Positions 11,471-21,146 of a stretch of 64,000 bases of DNA are shown here, piece after piece. Position 1 is the stretch's first letter; every line of letters starts with the position of its first letter. The stretch lies in assembly GCA_050084515.1 (NCBI GenBank), contig CM114272.1, positions 61,814,001 through 61,878,000 on the forward strand. The letters are read 5' to 3'. A program made the position numbers and the translations under genes. The notes under the pieces were generated by a model that was not told the DNA's origin, ran no database searches, and saw only the letters and a list, made by a program, of their open reading frames with translations. The stretch is from Blasia pusilla (taxonomy: Eukaryota > Marchantiophyta > Marchantiopsida > Blasiales).

Positions 11471-12484
11471 ACCTTCACAACCAAACGACCATCAAAACTC
11501 TAGCAGGCTCACACTTAGATGGTTTGGGCATTGGAGTGGTCTCTTGGAAGGGACGGAAGAGACATAAGAGATGAGACGCGAAAAAGGTTAGGTGTTTCAT
11601 GCGTTTATGATCGCGAATCAAAAACCTGAATCAAACATGAACCAAGACTTGAAAGGAGTCGAGTCTAGGAAAGTTGGTTGCCAAAGAGGTGAGAACCGGA
11701 TTTGGAACGTGACTAGCGTTTGGGATTTTTTATTATATTTTGGACCATAACTTTTAGCCTCAAGATGAATTTGGGACAAGTAAGATGGCGTTGGAAAGCT
11801 TATGCAGAGATGGTTCCAACACACCAAAGATCTTAGCAATCGCATTAGCATGGGCTAAGAAACTTCTCTAAAACGATTGTATGGGGAAGTTGGGTTTGTA
11901 GAATTATGCCATGGACGAAATGATAATCCCATGATCGAAAAAGGATGCAACTATGGAGTAGAAGTACTGAAGGATATATGTTCAGAGATGATCACCATCA
12001 TCATGTCTTTGGCTACGAATCACTGAAGATTGGCTTGCATGCCACACCACTAATACTAAACTTAGAGTAAGTTGTAACTACATTTTACTTCAAAATGCCC
12101 CAACTCTTCATGTTCTACAACACGTGCTCATTGGAAAGGATAATGCACCACTCACACTCTAGCATTCTCCCATACCCATAAAATATGTATCCACTCTCAC
12201 CTGAACGTCCTAATCCTTCGTAAGATCCAATCCCGCTCCCTTATCACTCTCTTCACATATGCCATCAAGCTTTTGTCTTGTCTCTTTGACTCAAACATGC
12301 GTTGCGACTAAGCCCATCTACATATTAGTTCAGGAAACCTAGCCTCTATACCACTTGAAACTTTTATTCTTTTTGTAATAAATCACACCTAGCAAGCTTC
12401 CTTATAATCATATCAGACTCCATCAACCACCTCAATGGCTAATGATTAGCGATGAGCGGGAAAGGGTTGCCAAATAAAAAGTGT

Positions 12485-13572
12485 CTATTTAACATTAAAG
12501 TGAATCTTATGGGCTTTGATAATCTCTGGTAATTTTGGAGTGGGGTCTTGCTTATGCCAAAATCCGATGACATCTTTGGATAACCCACATTGAACCATTG
12601 ACTTCCTTGCAATGTGATGTTGTTGGAATCCCATTGTGCATTCACCTTCCTCATAGAGGTTGTTGCCAAGTCCGAGAAGAATTGTGTCCTTGGATTTTTA
12701 ATAGGATCTATAACTCATAAGCTTTCCATGCATCACTCAAAACATCTTAAGGTGTGGCCATTTGGACCCTTGATTCATCCAACCACTCGTTCTGATCTCC
12801 TTAGTAATAAATGTTGACTTGTTGCTCTTTTATGCTACTTCAAGCACATTACCAAGGACTCCTATGATTGGATATGAACATATATTATTTTGGAAAATAG
12901 CCATATGTGTCTCTATGATTGCTCTAGGCCCCCTTGTCAAGTGAGCAACCATTGTCATATCCACCACCCAAAAACCACATGAGTATACTTAACATCACTA
13001 TCACCATAAAATCTTAACGTCTTATCATCATCCATGTTAATAGCAAAATGAGTCTCATTCGCATTCTCAATCATGCTCGCCTCAAGGGCCCCTGATTCAA
13101 ATTCTCTAGAAACTACTCCTAAGTGGTAAGCAATTTTCTTGTCCATATGATCTGCCTCTCTTTGCTCACCAACAACTTAAATGTTTGCTACAAATTAAAA
13201 ATCTTCGAATTTCCCATGAACCTATGAACCCAAAAGTATGGAATCTTCTCTATAACAAGAACATAGCCCTCCTTGAATCCTAAATTTAATTGCAAATGAG
13301 TGAAATTTTTGTAGCAATTCCTCTACCAACTACAAAAATAGCTTATGAGAGATCTTTATCCTTGCCTTCCTCAACTTATCAAACACAATGATCATCTCAC
13401 CATGCAGCCAAGTAATCCACATGTGTATCTTTGGACCTTTACACCCTAGTTTCCAAGCGAACCTTGCGATTGATGCAATTTTAGTGGAAGTTCCTCCAGA
13501 TGTTGCCTTCTTCTCATCAAACAATCTAATCCACTCTCTCATGTCATGCGCATACATATCGCTACACAACAT
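12485..13572 (-). pseudogene. CENP-B/pogo-like DDE transposase, decayed
   Basis: Minus-strand pieces in several frames align in order with DDE-superfamily (CENP-B/pogo-like) transposases. 13572-13330 holds the N-terminal part, and 13146-12955 holds THFAINMDDDKTLRFYGD with VKYTHVVFG. About 12960-12850 holds MTMVAHLTRGPRAIIE and MAIFQNNICSYPIIGV, then GWMN, and 12669-12485 holds RKSMVQCGLS...PEIIKAHKIHFNVK before a stop at 12485. Frameshifts and stops make it inactive. No terminal inverted repeats were found. It directly abuts the gypsy fragment at 12484. Confidence 0.7.
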
Positions 13573-13848
13573 ACATCACTGGTCACATCTACACCACACA
13601 ACACCAATCTTCCCCACACACGGGTAGATCCACACATGTACAGAAATCATCTCATACATATACATGGAGATCACACAACAAAAATAAAGAGTAGTAAAAA
13701 TGGCACACCCGGCCTAAAACTCCACTCCTCAATCTACATCAGCATATCGAACCTCGTCCACCCTATGGTATCAAGGAATCCAGATGCTAGCACCCTAGTC
13801 CTATCTCACACACATACAAGAGAGGTGTTCCAACGGCCCAACATGAGA

Positions 13849-13872
13849 AAGATGGCTTAGGAAAGCCATCTT
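13849..13872 (-). promoter_or_regulatory. LTR hairpin 1, just downstream of the TATA box
   Basis: AAGATGGCTT and AAGCCATCTT are perfect 10-bp arms around a 4-nt loop. On the element strand this lies 5 to 29 bp beyond the TATA box, where transcription would start. It is unchanged in the 5' LTR at 21319-21342. Confidence 0.8.
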
Positions 13873-13877
13873 CCGCT

Positions 13878-13886
13878 CTTATATAG
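13878..13886 (-). promoter_or_regulatory. TATA box of the copy B LTR
   Basis: The element strand reads CTATATAAG, flanked by hairpins on both sides. The same motif is at 21348-21356 in the 5' LTR. Confidence 0.7.
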
Positions 13887-13890
13887 GGTT

Positions 13891-13914
13891 GGGAAGAGCC
13901 AAAAGGCTCTTCCC
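13891..13914 (-). promoter_or_regulatory. LTR hairpin 2, just upstream of the TATA box
   Basis: GGGAAGAGCC and GGCTCTTCCC are perfect 10-bp arms around AAAA. It is identical in the 5' LTR at 21361-21384. Confidence 0.8.
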
Positions 13915-13934
13915 TTAAAAATAGCTATCCTATT

Positions 13935-13958
13935 GGTAACCTGTGCGTACAGGTTACC
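13935..13958 (-). promoter_or_regulatory. LTR hairpin 3
   Basis: GGTAACCTGT and ACAGGTTACC are perfect 10-bp arms around GCGT. In the 5' LTR (about 21405-21429) the arms have several mismatches. A weaker 6-bp inverted repeat (GGTGAC/GTCACC) follows at 13966-13988. Confidence 0.75.
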
Positions 13959-14123
13959 GGGAGTGGGTGACCTGGTCAACAAGTCACCTGGCTGTGAAAG
14001 ACCTCAACAGGAAACTTGTGCCCACATGGAGATCACACAACCGCCCCCCTAGCTGGCAGTTGGATCCCCCCAACTCCAAATAGAAAATATCACATCTCTC
14101 TAACATGACCTACTACCCTATAC

Positions 14124-14258
14124 ACATCTCGGACATATCCATCGTCACGTGGGAACTACATCAAGAGGGGGGGTCAGACATGACATATGCCACCCTCGAG
14201 AACAACCATCACATACCAACATGGTGGCTGCACCCCTCGCAGATCCGCACAACATACA
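14124..14258 (-). pseudogene. PHD-type zinc finger at the 3' end of pol, copy B
   Basis: The minus strand reads CMLC, then VCDGCSRGWHMSCLTPPL, then WICPRC, a full C4HC3 ligand set with the CDGC..GWH..CL.PPL signature of PHD fingers. PHD fingers bind histone H3 tails, often reading lysine 4 methylation. It lies after the integrase C-terminal region, where chromoviruses carry a chromodomain, in a frame shifted from the integrase by a small indel. A TGA (CGA-to-TGA type change at a CpG) interrupts it before the last CxxC. It was probably part of the pol polyprotein before decay. Confidence 0.8.
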
Positions 14259-14343
14259 CCTCAAGCCTGCAGGTGCCACTGCCAAGCTCCAATCCACTGT
14301 CCCGTCTACATTCGGAAGATGATATGGCGCACAATTGCGCACA

Positions 14344-15360
14344 TCATCCTTCCAAACCATACCATCCCGTTCCCTCCAACATGAGGATTCCGGTCGGCAA
14401 TACCTTTCGCACACGTAGGATCGTGCGCCCTGCAGTGACATCTAGCATCGTGGGTGCCGCCCGCTGTAAATACACGTCATCTCCAAGATGAAACCTCCTA
14501 ATCCCTAGACGATAACCTCCTCCACGAATGGTCGCGGACCTCAATGTATCTCTATGATGAGCAATAGCTAAGTTCTCAAAGGCCATAGGCATAATTCTAC
14601 AAAAAATCTCTGCCCTATGAGAACACGCTTGTACCCTCACATCTGGATCATCAAGATCTAACACCTTCGCCATGTCACGTCGAATACCTGCACGTAAATC
14701 TGGCTCTCTCCCAAAGAGCAAAAAGTACGGTGAAAATGACGCCAAGGATGTTTGCCGACTAAAGCGATAACCCATAGCCAACCATGGCAACTGTAGGTCC
14801 CACTCCCTCAACTGTCCCCGCTGCAAGCCATACTTGCGCAATCCTCTCTTCACCGTCTATACTACTCTCTCCGCCAACCCGTCCGCCTCAGGATGATCTC
14901 TAGACGTGGTGCGGTGATCTATCAGCGCCTGATCACACAAGGCCTGAAACTCTCCCCTGAACTTGGTACCCTGGTCAGTCAACACCTCCTCCGGTGCACC
15001 AAAGTGACTAAGCACACGATCTAGAAACGCATAAGTTGTTCCCTTGCTCGCCTTGTTCGGTAGTGCCACCAACTCTATCCACTTGGAGAAATGCTCCACC
15101 ATGACCAACACGTACCTATGATGATGCCCCGTCAATGGCAAAGGTCCCGCAAAGTCTAAACTCCACCAATAACCTAAACCCCTAATTGGCAAAGGATGTA
15201 ACTGCGGAGTGGGAGCATTGAAGGATGCTCGCACTCTGTCACATACCATACATCTGGCCACACACTGCTGTACCCCAGTATGCATGCCGCGCCACCAATA
15301 TTGAACCTGGAGTAAGCTGTAAGTACGCTTTACTCCAAAATGCGCCAACTCCTATGGGCA
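14344..15360 (-). pseudogene. Integrase, copy B
   Basis: The N-terminal zinc region is seen as MAHFGVKRTY...QQCVARCMVCDR near 15345-15240. The catalytic core follows, with YWWSLDFAGPLP (first D), VLTDQGTKFRGEF (second D) and HPEADGLAERVV (E) between 15190 and 14860. A TAG (14857-14859) splits it from the rest, which continues KRGLRKYGLQ...PYFLLFGREPDLR...LGDDVYLQRAA to about 14410. The integrase joins the cDNA to chromosomal DNA. The DDE triad is intact but the frame is broken. Confidence 0.9.
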
Positions 15361-15635
15361 TGTCGCACTTCATGTGCTCGCTGGGAAGGATGAGGTACCA
15401 CTCGTATCCTACCATCTCCCCATACCCGCAAAATGTGAGTCCCCTCCCACTTGAACCTCCTGGCTCGCTGTAGGATCCGATCCCGCTCCCTAGCACTCAC
15501 TGTGCTCGCTATGACGCCAATGCGCAAGAACTCCGGAACCTCCACGTCATCATGGATATCACGACCACCTGTCGCCTCCTCATTGACCTCCGGATCCAAA
15601 GACTCATCATCCAACCCCACCATTGGAGTCATCAC

Positions 15636-16166
15636 CTATGACTGACCTACCATAGTCAACCAACAAAGATAGGCAAATGCATGCCAACCGGGCACCATCT
15701 CCTCATCACTCTCTCCGTGCCATCGAGCTCCTATGTCGTCTCTCTGACTCGGACATGGGTTACGACTCAACCCATCTGCATCTTGGTTCAGCCGACCTGG
15801 CCTATGAACCACCTCAAACTCATACTTTTGTAGTAATAGAGCCCACCAGGCAAGCTTTCCCGTAAGCTTGTCGGACTCCATCAACCACCTCAACGGCTGA
15901 AGATCAGTGATAAGTGTGAGAGGGTTGCCGAATAAATAGCACCTGAAATGTGCCACGGCCCACAATGCAGCCAAGCACTCTCCCTCGTAGGAGCTGTACT
16001 TTGCCTCTGCAATGTTGTTTGATCGGCTCGCGTAAGCCACAACGAACTCCCTTTCCTTGTCATCTCTCTGAGTAAGCATTGCTCCTAGAACCAACATGCT
16101 CCAATCCGTATGTAATTGGAATGGGCGACCCCTAATCGGTCTCTGTAAAATGGGTGAGGACGTCAA
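15636..16166 (-). pseudogene. RNase H domain, copy B
   Basis: The frame reads RPFQLHTDWSMLVLGAMLTQ, FVVAYASRSNN, SYEGECLAALWAVAHFR, then LTLITDLQPLRWL and VVHRPGRLNQDADGLSR. This is the typical Ty3/gypsy RNase H with its acidic residues and the HRPG-N-ADGLSR end. It removes RNA from the RNA-DNA hybrid during reverse transcription. The segment itself is open over about 176 codons, but an upstream stop separates it from RT. Confidence 0.9.
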
Positions 16167-16339
16167 CTTGTCCTTGAGCTCCTGAAATGCTCACTCTTGA
16201 TCATCTCCCCACAACCAAACCTCATCAAGTCTCGTCAACAAGGTCAAAAACTTTGCGATCGCACTTAAACCCTTGACATACCACCGATAGAAGTTTGCCA
16301 ATCCAAGAAACGCTCGGACTCAACTCACATTTGTAGGGC

Positions 16340-17093
16340 GTGGAATCTGCACAATAGCCTCCACCTTCGTCTGCTAAACGCCTAACCCACTTGGGTATAT
16401 GGTGTGTCCCAAGTACTCAATCTGCTCCTGAAAGAATCTACACTTGCTTGGATGTAACTTCAGTCCATATAATTGCAATCACCAAACACCTCCTCCAGGT
16501 GTCACTCATGCTCTTCAACCGTGGAACTCAAAATAAGAATATCATCTATGTAACATCATACAAAATCCAAGCCAGCCAAAATCCTATCCATCACTCTCTG
16601 AAACTCTGCAGGTGCGTTCTTCAACCCAAATGGTAAGAACCGCCACTCATACAAGCAATCTCTCTTGAACCGATCTATCCCCCATAATGTTGTCTTCTCC
16701 CTGTCCTCCAACCTAATAGGAAGCTAATGATGGCCAGCATGGAGATCTAAAGTACTGAAGATCTTTGCATGCCCTACCGCATCAAAGATCTCCTCAAGAA
16801 TAGGCATGGTGTACCGATCTGACCTCGTCTGTCACTTGATAGGACGGTAATCTCCACACATCCGCCTATCTGTCCAATTGCCATACATATCCTTCTTCGC
16901 CGGCATGACTATGGCAGATGCATACTCCCCATGTGATAACTCCACAAGTCCTGCCTCCAACAAGTCCTTGACTCCTGCTCTGAATCAAGGCTCGCTCCAT
17001 ATCATAATACTTGTAGGGTCGACGAAAGATCGGCGTATCACTAGCCAAATCAATCCGTATCCCGGGACCCTTCAACGTACCCAAGTCTCTCAT
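16340..17093 (-). pseudogene. Reverse transcriptase, copy B
   Basis: Starting near 17093 the frame gives LGTLKGPGIRIDLASDTPIF and RRPYKYYDMERALI. Then come pieces of the RT palm: a DYRPI-type segment, KIFSTLDLHAGHH near 16750, WRFLPFGLKNAPAEFQRVMD near 16640-16580, and CYIDDILIL, with the catalytic YIDD at 16541-16552. Stops and frameshifts are scattered through it. Confidence 0.85.
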
Positions 17094-17494
17094 ATTGAAG
17101 GCAAAACAATTGACATGCCCTCTCAGAAACCTATGAACTCACCGTCACTCTCCTCCTATCAACTTGAGATCTATCACAGGCTCCCAAGTCTCCATCGTGA
17201 TCTCACTCGGAGAGGACGCAACCTCTGGCTTTGGTTGCTATGTAGCAACCCTAGCCACCTCCGCAACAGCCACTCAACTATGACCTCCTACACCATGCTC
17301 GACATCCAAAAAATGAATATGTGCTACTCTGGCCGCCTTCGCACTCTCCGCTTGAACGACGTCCCAGGAAGTCCATGGGTGCCTATCTCTCCTCGTCCCG
17401 CCCCCAGCCAATGCCTGTACAGACCCTACAGGCAATGGTCCAACTCGTGGACGTGACGACATGGATGACACTCGCATCCGTCTCTGCTCAGCCA

Positions 17495-18345
17495 TACCTA
17501 GGCTGAGTATCCATGTGAGACAGTTGAGGTCCATCGCCTGTCTCCGGGATGCCTTAGTCATACCTGGCACCGCCGTAGTACTTTTAGCGAACCCCATGGC
17601 GCGCTCGCGCTCATCTGTTGTAGGCTCCTCCAATGCTCGGGTCACCTCATCCCAAATCATATGTGGTCCTCCCTGACGAAAGGCATGGGATGCTGGGAAG
17701 CTCACCAACGTAGGTAAGGTTGCCCTCAACTCCCCCACCCTATTGGTCATCGCCAATGGTGGTCTATCATCCCGTGTCACCACCTGAGATCGACGCCCTG
17801 AGCCCAAAATAGCATCCACTGTGAGATGTGGTGCTCTCTGGACTCCATCATATGCTCGACTCAGTACCTTTGATGGTATCAGGTTCATCCACCACAGTCG
17901 TGGACGATGGGCGCGTGATCCAACTCTTGCTGCATCTAGCAACACAACAGGTCCCAACCAGGACCTCACCTGATGCACACTCGTCATCATACGTGCACGT
18001 GTGTCTCCCAACAATGGCACGTTCTCCAAAATATACGCCGGAGAACATGTCTGACTCTCCTGCAAGTGTTGTACTACTCGCAACATCTCCCAAAATATCC
18101 CTGACCTCAAATCCTGCAATCCAAATCCTCGGCTAGTTGATGAATGACTCTGACATGGCCATCCAGCAATCACCATATGAATGGTGCCAACTCTATCCAA
18201 ATCCTGCGCCTCCACCAAAGAGATGTCGGCGGGTAGTGTATGTTGATATCCCCGTACTGCAGATACCGGCAACAACTCATGATACCTCTAGACCAATCTC
18301 GCTACGTGACGTAATGATACTCGCCGCGCGGTCTCATCTCTCTCC
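17495..18345 (-). pseudogene. DNMT3-like cytosine-5 DNA methyltransferase lacking motif I, copy B
   Basis: Minus-strand reading begins within motif II (YLYVERDETAR near 18330) and continues open from 18275. It has motif IV VIAGWPCQSHSSTS with the catalytic Cys codon at 18153-18155, motif VI YILENVPLLGD, motif VIII GSRAHRPRLWWMNL, and the end RAMGFA...RRQAMDLNCLTWILSLG near 17600-17500. The SAM-binding motif I is gone: the linker sequence EEVMDLPS joins directly to motif II, so a deletion of roughly 950 bp (by comparison with copy A) removed protease and motif I together. The remaining 333-codon frame is unusually open for a dead element. Confidence 0.9.
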
Positions 18346-18403
18346 ACATAAAGGTACTGATGCACCCGTATGCCCGCCTACTGGGGGACGTCCCAAGCAC
18401 CGA

Positions 18404-18925
18404 CTATGAGGGCAAGTCCATCACCTCCTCAACTACCTCTAAACAAGAAGCAGTCACCTCTCCACGCTCACACAACGTGGCGGCCAGCCGGAACACCTCA
18501 GCTGGTCCAACTCCCGACGTCGCCAACTCTATGGCGGAAAATAGCGGAGTCTGACTCACTCTGGTGGCCACCTCCAACACTATGGTCGACACTGACTCCA
18601 CTCGAGTCGGCATAAGAGTTGTCACTCCAACTCCTCGTGACGTCGACGTACCTGCCTGAGGTGTAGGCACCGCTGGTCGTCGAGGCACCATCGATGGTGT
18701 GTGTAGTGCCTCCGACAATGTGAATGATTGTGGAACCCTGGCCTGCCGCCCATCGGTGCTCTCTGGTGGGTCAATCTCAACTCCACCTCTCGATGGCTCG
18801 GTGCCTCTCGCAGCACCCCGAGTCACCACTGCAACCGCCTCAACCTGAGCTGCACTACACTTAAACCCCATACTAGCGAGATCCTCACCCGGGTCAGGGT
18901 AAGAGGTAGAAAGTTGGAGCCACAC
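18404..18925 (-). pseudogene. Gag-pol linker region, copy B
   Basis: An open segment of 173 codons has low-complexity Pro/Ser/Thr/Val-rich sequence (for example MVPRRPAVPTPQAGTSTSRG) and ends EEVMDLPS. Copies A and C hold related sequence before the protease (copy C: MVPTQPIEPTMGTEASTSR near 60415). No enzymatic motif was recognised. It is probably a spacer between nucleocapsid and protease. Confidence 0.6.
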
Positions 18926-19139
18926 TAGGTGCTCGCGGCTTCGTGCCTTCCCTGAGCTGCATCACCGTCATGGCAGCAATCCTCTGCTCCAACTGATGGA
19001 TGCGTGAGAGAAGTGTCGGCTCTAGTGCTCTTGCTCCATCTCCTCTAGATGGTGGTGGTCCTCTACCACCACGTCCAGGAAGAACTCCACAACCTCCTAC
19101 AAGATGACCGCCCCCAGGCCCTTGGCCTACCTGTGGACG

Positions 19140-20294
19140 TGCCTCTCGACGAAGGTCAAAACATCTATCCCTAGTGTGACCATATCTGTGGCAATAGTCA
19201 CATTGGTACTACGGTGGGGCCATCCTTTATGGCTCCTAGGCAATCGGAGGCGGTCGTGGTCCTCTCCTATGCTGTGTGCAGTCTCTCTGCCTATGGGCCC
19301 CTCCACACGTCCAACAAGACAACATCGGTCCCTGCTGGGCAACATATGTAGGTACGGGTCGTTGCCTCATAAGCTCACGGTACGCGCCCTGCTCGTTGGG
19401 CACACTGGCCTGCTCCCGTAGTATTGGTGCTCGCTGTGGCACCTGTGGGGTCACCGTTGCTCGTGGACCCGTCAACTCTCGAGAAAATCTCGCGGTCACT
19501 ACCTGCTCCTCACTCATGTTGAGCTCAATACGCTCAGACAACTCAAAGACTACCTTCAATGTGGGCTTCGCTGCGTGAATCAGCACCGCATCTCGCACTC
19601 TCCTCCGTAGTTCTCGGTCCAGAACCCCGTACCAATACTCGACTGACTGCACCTTAGTCACTCCATACGTAGCAATGATCAGCCTCCTCATGCGCGTCAA
19701 TGCCTCTCTCAGACTCTCACCCAATCGTCGCTGAAAATCTTGTAGACTCTTCAACTTGTCAGTGCGTACGCCCTGGTAGCTCTTCCCCAACTGTCGGAAG
19801 AACTCCACTGTGGGGCTGAAGCTGGATGGCCCTCTACCACCAGAGGTCTCTGCCACATTGCATGTCTCACTGCCCTCCTCTCCATCTAGTCTCCGGGCTG
19901 ATGGTGTGGGTCTCTCTCCTCTCACGATCCCATCATATGCCTTGCAACCACTAGTGGACATATACCTTGGAGCCCAATACATCCTCCACGCATCGATCTC
20001 TACTGAATATAGTGATCAAAACTCCATGTAGTCATCCACCGGAGGACCCTCCAAGTGGTGGAACAACCCCTTCCATGCCATGAAAGGGTTGAACCGTGAC
20101 AGGATCCGTATCTCTTGGAAGTCGCACCACGTGTCGAACTCCTCCATAAAATCATCTAAGTCGATGGTGCCCACTACACCCAAGAAACAACGCATGCCCC
20201 GATGGCCCATGTCGTCCATCTCCTGCCAAGTGATACTGCCTCCGTCTGCGATCTCGTCACCAGACCCAGTGTCTAGTGATGACGATCCAGCCAC
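19140..20294 (-). pseudogene. Gag with two zinc knuckles, copy B
   Basis: The capsid-like part starts near 20294 (DLDDFMEEFDTWCDFQEIR, then FNPFMAWKGLFHHLEGPPVD). After a stop at 20016 it continues from 19982 with FFRQLGKSYQGVRTDKLKSL, QDFQRRLGESLREALTRMRR and a nucleocapsid knuckle CWTCGGAHRQRDC near 19290. A second knuckle CDYCHRYGHTRDRC is at about 19150-19200, after a TAG. Gag forms the virus-like particle and binds the RNA. Confidence 0.85.
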
Positions 20295-20479
20295 GGATGG
20301 ATGTCAAGGTAGCTCCTCACTAGTAACCCCTCGATATCTCACTCCACTCCGTGTCACACCATTACTACTGCTCGCACTACCCTGTTCTTCCGAACCCTGG
20401 AAGAATGCCGTGATGACAACTCTGTCTCACCCGCTCAAGCACTCAGACTCACCGAGAGTCTCCCACACTCCTCACTAGC

Positions 20480-21146
20480 TCACCTATGCTAACGTCAATC
20501 CCGTGATGACACACCCAACCTCACGCACACTCAACACTCAGGCTCACCATGAGCCTCCCAACTGACTCACCTAACCTAGCAACACTCTCTCGGGTCATAC
20601 ATGCGACCCCTACTCGGCAACCGCCGTATATCCACCAACATGCTACACATGAAAAGAGTCTACACTCGTCACCACTCTGCACCCACCTAGCACCAACTGT
20701 TATCCGATACCCAACACTCTCAATCACATAAGCGGGTGCGACTCCGCCTCCACAACCTAAACCCTGTCCGCACCCCGCCTCCGCCTCCGCAACCTAAACC
20801 TAGCTCGTCTCCGCGCCCCGGCCGCCTCCACGACCTAAACCTAGCCCGTCTTTACTTGATAGCCCCCCGGCGGCTGCAAGCCCTAAAGGTATACTTCTCC
20901 TCTCTCTCCCAACACTCCCGCTTACGTACACTCGACGCCACACTGCACGCTACACGAGGATGTTGTTCCCCGTCAATCCGCACCAAAGAAATCTGCGAAA
21001 AATGGGCAGCGCTTCCGCGCACAGCCTTCCATACATAGAATGACCCAAAAAAAATGTCAACCAGCGTCTCCAGGGCTCCCCACCAAGGCAACTCGCTTGC
21101 CTACCTTCAAACAACGAATTCCCACCAACCCCTGACATCTTTCTCA
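20480..21146 (-). other. 5' untranslated leader of copy B
   Basis: Between gag and the 5' LTR there is no coding signal. The element strand has repeated CCTCCGC/GGAGGCGG-type purine blocks and a GGGTATCGGATAACAGTTGGTGCTA-like area near 20700. A similar TTGGTGCTA string is at about 58239 in copy C. It may mark the tRNA primer site, but it is not adjacent to the LTR and this is weak. Confidence 0.4.

Larger units (their letters stand above)
10860..12484 (-). mobile_element. Ty3/gypsy-type element fragment, copy B' (old, interrupted)
   Basis: Two blocks are colinear with copy B. The block at 10860-11270 matches copy B from the LTR edge through the PHD finger and integrase C-terminus (about 14030-14410). 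The block at 11885-12484 matches the integrase zinc region through RNase H (about 15150-15950), with an internal deletion near 12270. The roughly 610 bp between the blocks is foreign, including the dispersed repeat at 11277. Differences from copy B are rich in C-to-T and G-to-A, as expected for an old methylated copy. Confidence 0.7.
13662..14041. repeat. 18-bp direct repeat at both ends of the 3' LTR of copy B
   Basis: ACATGGAGATCACACAAC occurs exactly at 13662-13679 and at 14024-14041, 362 bp apart, bracketing the 3' LTR. On the element strand it begins GTTGTGTGATCTCC. The copy inside the element is where the LTR start (TG) is expected. The outer copy is too long to be a target-site duplication. 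Confidence 0.8.
13680..14041 (-). repeat. 3' LTR of copy B
   Basis: About 335 bp are nearly identical to 21147-21487 (shared core from AAAAATAAAGAGTAG to GACC.CAA.A.GAAA on the plus strand). On the element strand the inner edge follows G-rich tracts (AGGGGGGCGG and TTGGGGGGATCC) that could be the polypurine tract. The LTR carries a TATA box and three perfect hairpins. Exact ends are provisional. Confidence 0.8.

Noticed and set aside
13680-14041. A CRISPR-like or riboswitch array from the hairpin cluster
   Set aside because: The hairpins differ in sequence, are part of an LTR that recurs at 21147-21487, and the genome is a plant nuclear one.
14041-15360. Chromodomain or envelope gene after integrase
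   Set aside because: Only the PHD finger could be recognised between integrase and the 3' LTR; there is no room for an envelope gene.
16878-17456. Plus-strand 192-codon frame opposite RT and methyltransferase
   Set aside because: It is an antisense shadow of the pol region; the minus strand carries all motifs.
17274-18275. The 333-codon methyltransferase frame as a host gene
   Set aside because: It is flanked in the right order by gag, RT, RNase H and integrase on the same strand between paired LTRs and lacks motif I, so it belongs to the element.
20690-20730. Primer-binding site for initiator tRNA-Met
   Set aside because: GGGTATCGGATAACAG resembles TGGTATCAGAGC only partly and is over 400 bp from the LTR edge.
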